This document shows positions 53,350 through 61,732 of a DNA stretch of 64,000 nucleotides, in pieces. Each line of letters opens with the position of its first letter. The first letter of the stretch is position 1. The notes under the pieces were generated by a model that had not been told where the DNA came from, made no database searches, and worked only from the letters and a program-made list of their open reading frames with translations. Location of the stretch: assembly GCA_947456245.1 (NCBI GenBank), contig CANGPS010000003.1, forward strand, positions 62,001-126,000, written 5' to 3'. Made by a program: the position numbers and the translations under genes. Source of the stretch: Acidimicrobiaceae bacterium. Its GTDB lineage: Bacteria; Actinomycetota; Acidimicrobiia; Acidimicrobiales; RAAP-2.

Positions 53350-54693
53350 CTAGGGGTTCACCTTGGGCAGGGTGCCCTTGGTGGAGTCCCAGTAGGGGCT
53401 CTTGCAGTAGAAGCCCTTGGAGCCAGAGGGCGAGGTCCGGGCGAACTTCCCGTTCTTGACCTGCGTGAAGACCACGCAGTTGGCCGGAATCTTCTTCGCC
53501 GGGTTGGACGGGGCGATGAGGTTCGAGGCCGAGAAGCTCTGGATCTTGCCCAGCGCCGTCAGCACCTTGCCTCGGGTCGGGCTCGGTCCTGCGGCCTTGA
53601 GGGCCTGGGCGAAGAGCTGCGCCGAGGCCCAGCCGTAGAGGGTGAACAGGTCGGGCTTGAACCCCTTGTGGGCCTTCTGGACCCAGGTGTTGAAGGTCTT
53701 GACCGCCGGGACGCTGCTGGCGTCCTGGCCGAGGTAGAGCGACTGGCCCTGGATGTTCCAGATGCCGTTGGCGTTCGCCGCGCCACCGGCCTGGGTCACG
53801 AAGTCCGGCGTGTAGATCGGGCCGGCCGACATGATCACCTGCGGCTTGAAGTTCTGCTTGCGCATCTCCTTGACCAGGGCGGCGTAGATCTGGGCCGTGC
53901 CGTCGGTGATGAAGACGAACTGCACGTGGTTCTTCTTGAAGTTCACGACGTCGGCGGCGAAGTTCGTCTCGACCGGCGAGACCGCACGCTGGTAGGCGAT
54001 CTTGTAGCCGACGTGCTTCATCAGCGCCTCCTGGCCATGCCACTGGGCGATGGCCGTGTCGACGTTCGAGTACAGGTTCCCGACGGCCTTGACGGCGTTG
54101 GGGTACTTGGACTTGAGGTAGCGGTAGCCGGCCTCAGAGCCTCCGGAGCCGAGCGGCTGGGGGCTGAAGACGTTGGCCAGCGAGTTCGTCGCCGAGTCGA
54201 GCGTCACCGAGACGTCCGGCATGGCGGGGTTCGAGGCCAGCACGTTGCACGAGAAGCTGTCGAAGAGCGAGAACGACCCGGCGAGGGCGAAGTCCTTGCT
54301 GACCGCCTGGGTGGCCAGCGACTGGTTCGTGGTCCCCGAGAAGGCGTCGTCGTAGGAGTGGTAGTCGATCTTGCGGCCGTTCACCCCACCCTGGGAGTTG
54401 ATGTAGTCGAAGTAGGCCTGGGCGCCGTAGGCCGCACCCTGAAAGAGGCCGGGGACCGGGCCGGTGATGATCGAGATGTTCCCGACCGACACCGAGGTCT
54501 TGGTGATCCCCGTGGTGGAGTTGAGCTGCGCAGAGGTCGGCTTGCCGGCCGCCTTGCAGGAGGGGGCGTCAGCCCCGGCGGGCATGGCAACGGCAGCGCT
54601 CGTCACGACGAGTCCCCCCGTCAGCATGGCCGTGGCGGTCACCGAGGCGATGAGCCTGCGACCTCGTCCAACCGTGCGCTCGATGCGAGCCAT
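53350..54693 (-). CDS. LivK-type ABC transporter substrate-binding protein
   Basis: 447 residues. Signal peptide at about 1-42 (basic start RIERTVGRGRR, hydrophobic core, cleavage near ADA); no lipobox Cys, so it is not an obvious lipoprotein. The mature part is a periplasmic-binding type 1 fold (SVSVGNISIITGPVPG opening, GGVNGRKIDYHSYDDAF, SPVETNFAADVVNFKKNHVQFVF). The start at 54693 has a GGGGGAA ribosome site. The ligand cannot be read: family members take amino acids, amides, urea or aromatic acids. Confidence 0.88.
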   Translation of the reverse strand: MARIERTVGRGRRLIASVTATAMLTGGLVVTSAAVAMPAGADAPSCKAAGKPTSAQLNSTTGITKTSVSVGNISIITGPVPGLFQGAAYGAQAYFDYINSQGGVNGRKIDYHSYDDAFSGTTNQSLATQAVSKDFALAGSFSLFDSFSCNVLASNPAMPDVSVTLDSATNSLANVFSPQPLGSGGSEAGYRYLKSKYPNAVKAVGNLYSNVDTAIAQWHGQEALMKHVGYKIAYQRAVSPVETNFAADVVNFKKNHVQFVFITDGTAQIYAALVKEMRKQNFKPQVIMSAGPIYTPDFVTQAGGAANANGIWNIQGQSLYLGQDASSVPAVKTFNTWVQKAHKGFKPDLFTLYGWASAQLFAQALKAAGPSPTRGKVLTALGKIQSFSASNLIAPSNPAKKIPANCVVFTQVKNGKFARTSPSGSKGFYCKSPYWDSTKGTLPKVNP

Positions 54694-54805
54694 CGTTCCC
54701 CCTTGGTTCGAGGCGCTGTCTCCAGCACCCCCTCTGTGCATTCCCCTGATGTGGAGGCGGTGTGACCCGCTTCCCCCCTCATCGGCGGCACCCCGCCGCT
54801 GAAGT

Positions 54806-54822
54806 TCTGACTGTACGTCAGA
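54806..54822. promoter_or_regulatory. Palindromic operator candidate over the -10 of the binding-protein gene
   Basis: TCTGAC-TGTAC-GTCAGA, perfect 6-bp arms with a 5-base centre. On the minus strand TACAGT (54815-54810) within it could be the -10, so a bound repressor would block initiation. The leader to the ATG would be about 110 bases. Confidence 0.5.
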
Positions 54823-54849
54823 TTCGCACACCCGTGCAGCCCCAGACGT

Positions 54850-56088
54850 TCACCGGCGGGCGGCGGCGGTCCGCTCTCTGACCGCGCTGAGGAAGGCCAC
54901 CACCCCGGCGGTGGTCGCCGAGGTCCGCGGCGATGCCGTCACGTCGAACGCGTGCTGCGCCATCGGCAGCTCGACATAGGCCACCGGGTTCGCCGACACC
55001 GCCCGGAGCGCCGGCACGAAGGCCCTGGGGACGGCGACCGGCACGAGCGTGTCATGCGTCCCGTGCATCACCAGGAAGGGCGGGGCCCCCTCGTGGATCC
55101 GGTGCAGCGGCGATGCGGCCTCGAACTCGGGGCGGTGCTCGCGGAGCTTCTTCTTGAAGACCCGATGCTCGAGCAGGATCCGGAGTCCCGGGCCGTGCTT
55201 CCCCGAGGTAGCGCGGTCTGCGGTCATGTCGAGCACCCCGTAGATGGGGATGCAGGCGTCGACCGTCGTGTCCACGTCCTCGAACCCGGGCTGGAACTGA
55301 GGGTCGCCGGCCGCGAGGGCCGCGAGGGCCGCGAGGTGACCGCCGGCCGACCCTCCGGCCAGCGCCACGAACGAGGGGTCCCCGCCATATTCAGCGATGT
55401 GCTCCTTGACCCAGCCGATGGCGGTGAGGACATCGACGATGTGATCGGGCCAGGTCGCCGCAGGCGACAGCCGGTAGTTGATCGCCACGCACACCCAGCC
55501 CCGAGCCACCAGCTCGAACATCATCGGTCGGCCCTGCTCCCGCTTGTCGCCGATGATCCAGGCGCCGCCATGGACGTAGACGAGGACCGGCGCACCGGAG
55601 CCCACCTGCTTCGGGGCGTAGATGTCGAGACGATGCCGACGGGCGCCGTCGCCCTGGTAGTCGATGTTGCGCGTGACCTCGATCGAGCGAGCTGGGAGCG
55701 GGACCCCTCGGGCCACGCGCCACCACCGACCCCAACGCGGCCGCATCGCCTCGGGTCCGACCGTGATCGGCATGTCCGGCGTGGCCGCCAGGCTCTCGAT
55801 CACGACCCGGCGAGCGCGGCGCCCGACAGCCAGGAGCACGACGAGGCCGATCAGCGCGCCGGCGTTCAGTGCCAGGCCCACGACGCCGATGCGGTGGCTC
55901 GCCGCATGGCCGAGGAGCAGCAGGCCGACGACAGCGAGGTCGATCACGGCGATCTGGCCGGCCAGCTCGCCCGTCAGCCATCCCACCACGAAGGCCGTGC
56001 CGGTGATCGGATCGCGCCGCACCGGCACGAACGCGATGACCACGGCCAGCGCCAGCAGCGCGCTCCAGATCAGGAGAATGAGGCTCAC
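54850..56088 (-). CDS. Membrane-anchored alpha/beta hydrolase (esterase/lipase)
   Basis: 412 residues. Three hydrophobic segments (about 1-20, 30-62, 68-90) anchor it, followed by a hormone-sensitive-lipase/BD-FAE-type domain: VYVHGGAWIIGDK (oxyanion His-Gly-Gly), ALAGGSAGGHLAAL (nucleophile Ser), HGTHDTLVP (Asp) and AQHAFD (His). Probably a carboxylesterase at the membrane. The substrate is not identifiable. Confidence 0.87.
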   Translation of the reverse strand: MSLILLIWSALLALAVVIAFVPVRRDPITGTAFVVGWLTGELAGQIAVIDLAVVGLLLLGHAASHRIGVVGLALNAGALIGLVVLLAVGRRARRVVIESLAATPDMPITVGPEAMRPRWGRWWRVARGVPLPARSIEVTRNIDYQGDGARRHRLDIYAPKQVGSGAPVLVYVHGGAWIIGDKREQGRPMMFELVARGWVCVAINYRLSPAATWPDHIVDVLTAIGWVKEHIAEYGGDPSFVALAGGSAGGHLAALAALAAGDPQFQPGFEDVDTTVDACIPIYGVLDMTADRATSGKHGPGLRILLEHRVFKKKLREHRPEFEAASPLHRIHEGAPPFLVMHGTHDTLVPVAVPRAFVPALRAVSANPVAYVELPMAQHAFDVTASPRTSATTAGVVAFLSAVRERTAAARR

Positions 56089-56120
56089 GGCCCCATTCTC
56101 CCCTCGGGCAACGTCCCCCG

Positions 56121-57143
56121 CTAGTTCGACCCGGCGGAGCGCAGCTCGGCGAAGAGCGTCCGCAGGGTCTCGGCCGAGGGATCCGAGGGAAGGAAGAGGG
56201 CCAGGCGGTCAGCGATCCAGCCAAACCGCTCGGCGAGTCGGCTGGCGACCTCGTCGGGCTCGCCCACGATGGCGAGCTGCGCCACCATCTCCTCGTCGAC
56301 CAGCGTCGAGAGCTCACCGAAGCGGCCTTCTCGCACGAAGGCCCGCAATGGCTCGTGGACGTCCTCGCGCCCGATCGAGGCGAGCACGCGCCGATAGGCG
56401 GGGGTCGAGCCGTAGAAGCCAAGCAGGGCGTTCACGCCGGCGCGGGCGGCGTCAAGCTCGTCGCTGGTGCGGCCGACCCCGACGATGGCCCCGCAGACGA
56501 CCTCGATGTCCGATCGGACCCGCCCCGAGGCGGACAGGCCAGCCTCGATGCACGGCGCCGTCGCCGTGCGCAGGAGGGCCTCCGAGCAGAACGGCAGGAT
56601 GGAGATCCCGTCGGCCACCGACGCCGCCATGGTCGTCATGGCGGGACCCAGCGCACCGACGATGACGGGAGGCGGGCCGGAGTCGAGCGGCGGCGGACTG
56701 AACATGGGCGTCATGAGCGTGTGGCGGTAGAAGTCGCCCTCGTGGCGAAGCGGCGTGCCCTCCTGCCAGGTGGCGAAGATGGCGTGGAGGGCGGCGACGA
56801 GGTCGGCCATGCGGTCCACCGGCCGTGACCAGTCGAGGCCGAACCGCCGGGTGATGTGCGCGGCCACCTGGGGGGCCACGCCGAGGCGGAACCGCCCACC
56901 GCTGAGCCGCTGGAGGTCGAAGGCCGAGTGGGCGAGGTGGATCGGGTTCCGCGGGAAGGCGACCGCGGCATTGGTCATGAGTGCGGTCCCGGGAGCTCCC
57001 GCCGCAGCGAGGAAGAGCGGACCCATCACGTCGTGGGGCCCCTCGGCGGTGAAGAAGCCGTCCGCCCCGAGCTCGGCGAGCGATCCGGCGGTGGCGGCCA
57101 CCTGCTCGAGCGGAACGGTCATGAGGCTGAGGTCGATCTCCAC
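56121..57143 (-). CDS. LLM-class F420-dependent oxidoreductase
   Basis: Luciferase-like TIM-barrel enzyme of 340 residues, of the subgroup typified by MSMEG_2256. It opens IDLSLMTVPLEQVAATAGSLAELGADGFFTAEGPHDV and has FPRNPIHLAHSAFDLQRLSGGRFRLGVAPQV, the cofactor-binding core. GTG 57143 is chosen so that the first beta strand EIDLSL is kept; the longer open frame upstream is antisense to the next gene. Cofactor F420 is predicted by family, not proved. Confidence 0.83.
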   Translation of the reverse strand: MEIDLSLMTVPLEQVAATAGSLAELGADGFFTAEGPHDVMGPLFLAAAGAPGTALMTNAAVAFPRNPIHLAHSAFDLQRLSGGRFRLGVAPQVAAHITRRFGLDWSRPVDRMADLVAALHAIFATWQEGTPLRHEGDFYRHTLMTPMFSPPPLDSGPPPVIVGALGPAMTTMAASVADGISILPFCSEALLRTATAPCIEAGLSASGRVRSDIEVVCGAIVGVGRTSDELDAARAGVNALLGFYGSTPAYRRVLASIGREDVHEPLRAFVREGRFGELSTLVDEEMVAQLAIVGEPDEVASRLAERFGWIADRLALFLPSDPSAETLRTLFAELRSAGSN

Positions 57144-57224
57144 CTCTTCAGCCTCGCACGACTCAGGCCTGCCTCGCCCGGGAGGCGACGCCCGTAGGAT
57201 TGCCTTGGACCAAGGAGGTCGACG

Positions 57225-58136
57225 ATGAGAGATGAGCTCGAGGCCCTGGCCGGGCTCCGCGGGAGCGTCGGCCTCTGGAGCTTTGCCCATGAGTCCCTCC
57301 CCCCGGCCCACTCGGCGGACGTGGCTCGGCTCGTCGAATCCCTGGGCTTCAGCTCGCTGTGGATCCCTGAGTCCTTCGGCAGAGAGCCGCTGGTCAGCGC
57401 CTCGCTGCTGCTGCAGGGGACCACCGATCTGGTGGTCGGATCCTCGATCGCCTCGATCTGGGCCCGAGACGCCATGGCGGCCGTCAATGGGGCGCGCACG
57501 CTGGCCTCGGCTTCCGACGGACGGTTCGTCCTCGGTCTCGGGGTGAGCCACAAGCCGATGGTGGAGGATGCCAGAGGCCATGCGTACTCGAGGCCAGTGG
57601 CCGCCATGCGGTCCTACCTCGAGGCGGTCGATGCCGCCGTGATGCTGAGCCCCGAGGGGAGCATTCGACCGCCGAGGATGATCGCAGCGCTGGGTCCCGC
57701 CATGCTGGAGGTCGCAGCAGAGCTCGCCGACGGCGCCCTCCCCTACCTCGTCACCCCGGAGCACACCGCCATCGCCCGCGAGGCCCTCGGACCAGCCAAG
57801 CTGCTCGTGGTCGAGCAGGCCGTCGCGCTGACCGACGACGAGGAGGAGTTCCGGCGTCGTGCAGCCGATCACCTCGGCATCTACACCTCGCTCCCGAACT
57901 ACCAGAACAGCTGGCGCCGGCTCGGCTTCGGCGACGAGGACTTCGTTCCTGGAGGCTCGGCTCGGCTCCAGGACGCCATGGTGGTCCGAGGCGACGAGGC
58001 GGCGGTCCTTGCCCGGATCGCCGAGCACGAGGCAGCAGGGGCGGACCATGTCGCCCTCCAGGTGCTCGGCGAGCGCCGCACCGCCGTCCCCGAAGACGAC
58101 TGGCGTCGCCTCAGCGTCGCGATCGGCGAGCGATGA
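57225..58136 (+). CDS. LLM-class F420-dependent oxidoreductase, MSMEG_4141 type
   Basis: 303 residues. GSVGLWSFAHESLPPAHSADVARLVESLGFSSLWIPESFGREPL in pieces matches the subgroup, and SDGRFVLGLGVSHKPMV is the conserved cofactor segment. A strong AAGGAGG sits ahead of the ATG. Divergent from the other LLM gene; its stop overlaps the SRPBCC start by four bases (ATGA). Substrate unknown. Confidence 0.85.
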   Translation: MRDELEALAGLRGSVGLWSFAHESLPPAHSADVARLVESLGFSSLWIPESFGREPLVSASLLLQGTTDLVVGSSIASIWARDAMAAVNGARTLASASDGRFVLGLGVSHKPMVEDARGHAYSRPVAAMRSYLEAVDAAVMLSPEGSIRPPRMIAALGPAMLEVAAELADGALPYLVTPEHTAIAREALGPAKLLVVEQAVALTDDEEEFRRRAADHLGIYTSLPNYQNSWRRLGFGDEDFVPGGSARLQDAMVVRGDEAAVLARIAEHEAAGADHVALQVLGERRTAVPEDDWRRLSVAIGER

Positions 58137-58579
58137 GCGGCCGGCCTGTTGTGCTGAGCATCTCGATCCCCGAGCCTCCTGGCGCGGTCTGGGCCGAGCT
58201 CGAGCGGATCGAGGACCACACCGAGTGGATGGCCGACGCGGTGGCCATCGACTTCCTCACCGACCAGCGGCGCGGCGTCGGCACCTCGTTCCGATGCGCC
58301 ACCCGATTCGGGCCGCTCAGGACGAACGACCTCATGACCATCACCGAGTGGATCGAGGGGTCGACCATGGGCGTCACCCACCAGGGCGCGGTCTCTGGAT
58401 CGGGTCGCTTCACGCTCGTCGACGACGGGCAGGGCGGCACGACGGTGACCTGGGCCGAGGACCTGACCTTCCCATGGTGGATGGGCGGGGCGCTGGGCGC
58501 CGCCGTGGCCCACCCCATCTTCAGGTGGGTGTGGCGCCGGAACCTTGAGCAGCTCCGCCGGCGGCTCAGCGGGACCTGA
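58133..58579 (+). CDS. SRPBCC-domain protein (polyketide cyclase/dehydrase-like)
   Basis: 148 residues of a START-like helix-grip fold that binds hydrophobic ligands: SISIPEPPGAVWAELERIEDHTEWM, then strands ending TVTWAEDLTFPWWMGG and a long C-terminal helix. No catalytic residues are diagnostic. Co-translated with the LLM oxidoreductase, so they may share a substrate. Its end overlaps the convergent secreted-protein gene by 14 bases. Confidence 0.8.
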   Translation: MSGRPVVLSISIPEPPGAVWAELERIEDHTEWMADAVAIDFLTDQRRGVGTSFRCATRFGPLRTNDLMTITEWIEGSTMGVTHQGAVSGSGRFTLVDDGQGGTTVTWAEDLTFPWWMGGALGAAVAHPIFRWVWRRNLEQLRRRLSGT

Positions 58580-60011
58580 TCGAGAAGGTCAGGGATCGGG
58601 TGGTGGTCCACCCGGCCGTATCGGTCACGGTGACCGCAGCCGTGTGGACGCCGGGAACCTTGAACGAGGCAGACACCTTTGCCTTGCCCGCCACCGGGGC
58701 TCCGTCCATCGTCCAGGCGTAGCTCGCCACCTTCGCCGACGACGAGGAGGCAACGGCGCTGATCGTCACACGCCGCCTGACCATCCCGTCACCCGACTGC
58801 TCGAGCTCAACCTCCGGCGGGCTCCAGGCCGACTGGCAGCCCTCCTCAGGGTCGAGCTTGTAGGCGGCGTTCGAGAACTCCTGCTGGAGCAGGAAACGAC
58901 TGCCTGAGATCACCTGGTTGTACCCCTGGCCGCTGGGGGACGTCACCGTGCCGAAGGCGGAGTTGCACAGGTCGCCGTTCTCGTTGCCGTAGACGTCATG
59001 CCAGCCGTTCCCCGCAGGGTCAGTCACCGCCTCAGCCACCTCGTGGCTGTAGCTCGACAGGGCCACGTCGAGCGCCGCGTTGCCCGAGGGGTACTGGGCC
59101 GGGCCCTCACAGGAGTAGGCCAGGGGCGAGCCGACGATCCCATAGGGGATGACGGTGTACGTCAGCGCACTCGACACCGTGACCCCGTTGCCAGCCTCGT
59201 GATAGGCGCAGAAGCCACCCGAGGTGTCGGTGGTCGACGAGCTCAGCGTGCACTGGCCCCCGTGGGCGCCGTTCTTCGATGAGAAGCACACCTCGACGCC
59301 GCGAGGCGTGATCATGGCGTACAGGTGGGCCCGATCCTGCGGCAGGCCACCGGCCACCGCCACCCGGGCGATCTCCGTGGCGATCTGGTCGTCGGTGAGG
59401 CACGCGGTGTAGCCCGAGCTGTCGCTGTAGACCGCCCCGGTGTCGGCCTGGCAGCTCGCGGACAGCCGCGACGACGGGAAGGCCTGGGTGTCGACGATCG
59501 GGGTCCCGGCGGTGAAGCGGTAGGCGAGGTGGCGACCACGAGCGTCGGTGTACTGGGCCTGGAGGGCGAAGACGTTCGACGGCTGGCCGCTGGCTGCCGC
59601 CACTGCGCTGTCGAACCCGGCGAATCCAGCCTGGTAGTCGGCCGACATGGTCGTCCCGCTCGGGACCCAGAAGATGGGCGTCAGGGTTACGTCACCCGGC
59701 TGCGAGGGCGTCCCCATGACGTCGCCACCGTTGATCTTGAGCTGCGGCTTGGTCGAGCCATAGCGTGCCATGTTGTCCGAGCCCACAGAGCGCGGGGCGA
59801 CACCGCACGACGCCGATGCGCGGGGGTAGATGATGCCGAGGTGACGACCCTGGGCCGAGGAGAGCTGCTGTCCCGTCGTGCTCGGACACATCGCACGGTT
59901 GGTCCCGGCAGCCGACGCCAGCGACGGTGCCACCGGCGCGACGACGAGGGCGACCGCAGCCACGGCGGCACCGATGGCAGCGACTGCCCGGCGTGTCGGA
60001 GAGACCAGCAC
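58566..60011 (-). CDS. Secreted EXORDIUM-like putative metalloprotein with C-terminal PKD-like domain
   Basis: 481 residues with a signal peptide (about 1-36, cleavage near ASA-AG). The middle contains YSHEVAEAVTDPAGNGWHD and YGNENGDLCN, a His-Glu...Asp-Pro pattern resembling phosphate-induced/EXORDIUM proteins and hinting at metal binding. Several Cys are likely paired in disulfides. Residues about 390-481 (RRRVTISAVAS...SYAWTMDGAPV...VTDTAG) look like a PKD/Ig-like domain. No proven activity is known for the family; protease is only one option. Confidence 0.68.
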   Translation of the reverse strand: MLVSPTRRAVAAIGAAVAAVALVVAPVAPSLASAAGTNRAMCPSTTGQQLSSAQGRHLGIIYPRASASCGVAPRSVGSDNMARYGSTKPQLKINGGDVMGTPSQPGDVTLTPIFWVPSGTTMSADYQAGFAGFDSAVAAASGQPSNVFALQAQYTDARGRHLAYRFTAGTPIVDTQAFPSSRLSASCQADTGAVYSDSSGYTACLTDDQIATEIARVAVAGGLPQDRAHLYAMITPRGVEVCFSSKNGAHGGQCTLSSSTTDTSGGFCAYHEAGNGVTVSSALTYTVIPYGIVGSPLAYSCEGPAQYPSGNAALDVALSSYSHEVAEAVTDPAGNGWHDVYGNENGDLCNSAFGTVTSPSGQGYNQVISGSRFLLQQEFSNAAYKLDPEEGCQSAWSPPEVELEQSGDGMVRRRVTISAVASSSSAKVASYAWTMDGAPVAGKAKVSASFKVPGVHTAAVTVTDTAGWTTTRSLTFSIRSR

Positions 60012-60053
60012 CCCTCCAGTTTGCCAGCCGGTCGCCCGACTGGTGCGTCGGGG

Positions 60054-60635
60054 TCAGCCCCGGGCGAGCTTCTTGAGGTCGCTCCGGATGAACAGTCCGC
60101 CCAGGACCATCAGGACCCCCATGACGAGGAACCAGATACCGAGCAGGATGGCGAGCACCTTGGTCGAGTGCAGGGGCATCGCCACGACGACGGCACCGGC
60201 GACGATCGAGATGACGCCGAAGATCACCGGCCAGACCCGCGAGCGGTTGGCCGAACCGAGGATCCCCGCCATGAGGGCGACGACGCCTTGGACGATCCAC
60301 ACGATGCCGACGAGCATCCCGATGAGCGCGTACGCCGTGTCGAGGTGACGGATCAGCACGATGCCGATCACCACTTCGACGAGTCCGGCCACGCCGAGCC
60401 ACACCCGGTGGGTCTCGTCATGGTCCAGAAGGCGGATGAAGTGGAAGATGCCCCCGACGATCAGCATGATGCCGAGGAGCACGCAGACCGCCCCGAGCGA
60501 GAACGTCGGATGGAAGGCCAGGATGGCGCCGAGGACCAGCGTGATGATGCCGGCGAAGAGCTGGAGCTGCCAGGCGATCTTGGGGTTGATCCCCATGACG
60601 ATCGCCTCGCCGTCGATGCTGTTCTCTGCTGCCAT
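60054..60635 (-). CDS. HdeD-family (DUF308) membrane protein
   Basis: 193 residues with six helices in repeated pairs, as in acid-resistance membrane protein HdeD: QLFAGIITLVLGAILAFHP, LLGIMLIVGGIFHFIR, GLVEVVIGIVLIRH, LVGIVWIVQGVVALMAG. Role in acid or stress tolerance is inferred from E. coli. A second ATG 13 codons later is also possible. Confidence 0.85.
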   Translation of the reverse strand: MAAENSIDGEAIVMGINPKIAWQLQLFAGIITLVLGAILAFHPTFSLGAVCVLLGIMLIVGGIFHFIRLLDHDETHRVWLGVAGLVEVVIGIVLIRHLDTAYALIGMLVGIVWIVQGVVALMAGILGSANRSRVWPVIFGVISIVAGAVVVAMPLHSTKVLAILLGIWFLVMGVLMVLGGLFIRSDLKKLARG

Positions 60636-60705
60636 GGTGGTCCTCCTCGGATCCTGAGCTGCTCCGATGCTACGACCGATGCCCGTTGTCCGCCGGGATC
60701 CCGGC

Positions 60706-61647
60706 TCAGGTCAGGTAGCGGCCGGCGAGGTCGGCGAGCACCTGCTCGCACCCCGACGAGCACTCCTGGATGATGTCCGCCACCGGGCGGCTCTCGGTGA
60801 TGCGTCCGGCCACCTGTCCGGTCAGGGCGATGCCGGCCTCGAGGTCGCCGCCGAAGTAGACGTCTGCCACGGAGCCGAAGGCACCCATGGCATTGCGCTC
60901 GTGGTCGAACTCGAGCGCCGCCGTGCGCTCGGTGCGCAGCGCTCGCAGCGCCGGCGACGTGTGGGTGTTGAGCAGCACCGTGTCGGTGGACTCGGCGGCC
61001 ACGATGGCGTCCTTCCAGCCACGGTGCACCGGGGACTCGGCGCACGACACCATGACCGTGCCGAGCTGCACGCCCTCGGCTCCAAGGGCCAGCGCGGCGG
61101 CCATCGTCTTGCCATCGAGGAAGCCTCCCGCCGCGACGACCGGCAGGTCGAACGCCAAGGTGACCGCCGGGAGCAGGACCATGGTCGAGACCGGGCGGGG
61201 GCTCTTGAACCCTCCACCCTCGCCGCCCTCCACGATCAGGCCGTCGACGCCGGCGGCCACCGCCTTCTCGGCCGCCGCCATGGTGGGGACGACGTGGAAG
61301 ACCGTGAGTCCCGCGTCCTTGAGCGCACCCGTGTGCTTGGTCGGGCTTCCCGCCGAGGTCGTCACGAACGTGACGCCCTGAGCGATGACGAAGTCCACGA
61401 TCTTGTCGGGGTCCGCCACAAAGGCCTGGGCGATGTTGACGCCGAAGGGCCGATCGGTGAGGTCCTTCATCTTGGCGATCTCCTCGCGCACGACGTCGAG
61501 CTCGCCCGAGGAGGTCTCGATGATGCCCATCGCCCCGGCGTTCGACACCGCTGAGGCCAGCTGCGAACGGGCGATCCAGCCCATCGGCGCCTGCACGATG
61601 GGGATCTCGATCCCCAGCATCTCCGTTACCCGGTTCGTGATCGTCAT
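60706..61647 (-). CDS. Nitronate monooxygenase-family flavoprotein (second copy)
   Basis: 313 residues, FMN TIM barrel. EIPIVQAPMGWIARSQLASAVSNAGAMGII opens it; VEGGEGGGF, VVAAGGFLDGKTMAAALALGAEGVQLGTVMV and the flavin-binding core are standard. In place of the class His in GGHxG it has GGGFKSPRP, so chemistry may differ from true nitronate oxidation (enoyl reductase-like relatives exist). ATG 61647 is preferred to the longer frame. Confidence 0.85.
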   Translation of the reverse strand: MTITNRVTEMLGIEIPIVQAPMGWIARSQLASAVSNAGAMGIIETSSGELDVVREEIAKMKDLTDRPFGVNIAQAFVADPDKIVDFVIAQGVTFVTTSAGSPTKHTGALKDAGLTVFHVVPTMAAAEKAVAAGVDGLIVEGGEGGGFKSPRPVSTMVLLPAVTLAFDLPVVAAGGFLDGKTMAAALALGAEGVQLGTVMVSCAESPVHRGWKDAIVAAESTDTVLLNTHTSPALRALRTERTAALEFDHERNAMGAFGSVADVYFGGDLEAGIALTGQVAGRITESRPVADIIQECSSGCEQVLADLAGRYLT

Positions 61648-61732
61648 GTCGGGATCTTCGCACGTGGCTCCGACCGACGCCCTCGAGGAGCGATTGGCTA
61701 ACCTCGGGCCGTCGAGACCCGGGAGGTCAACC

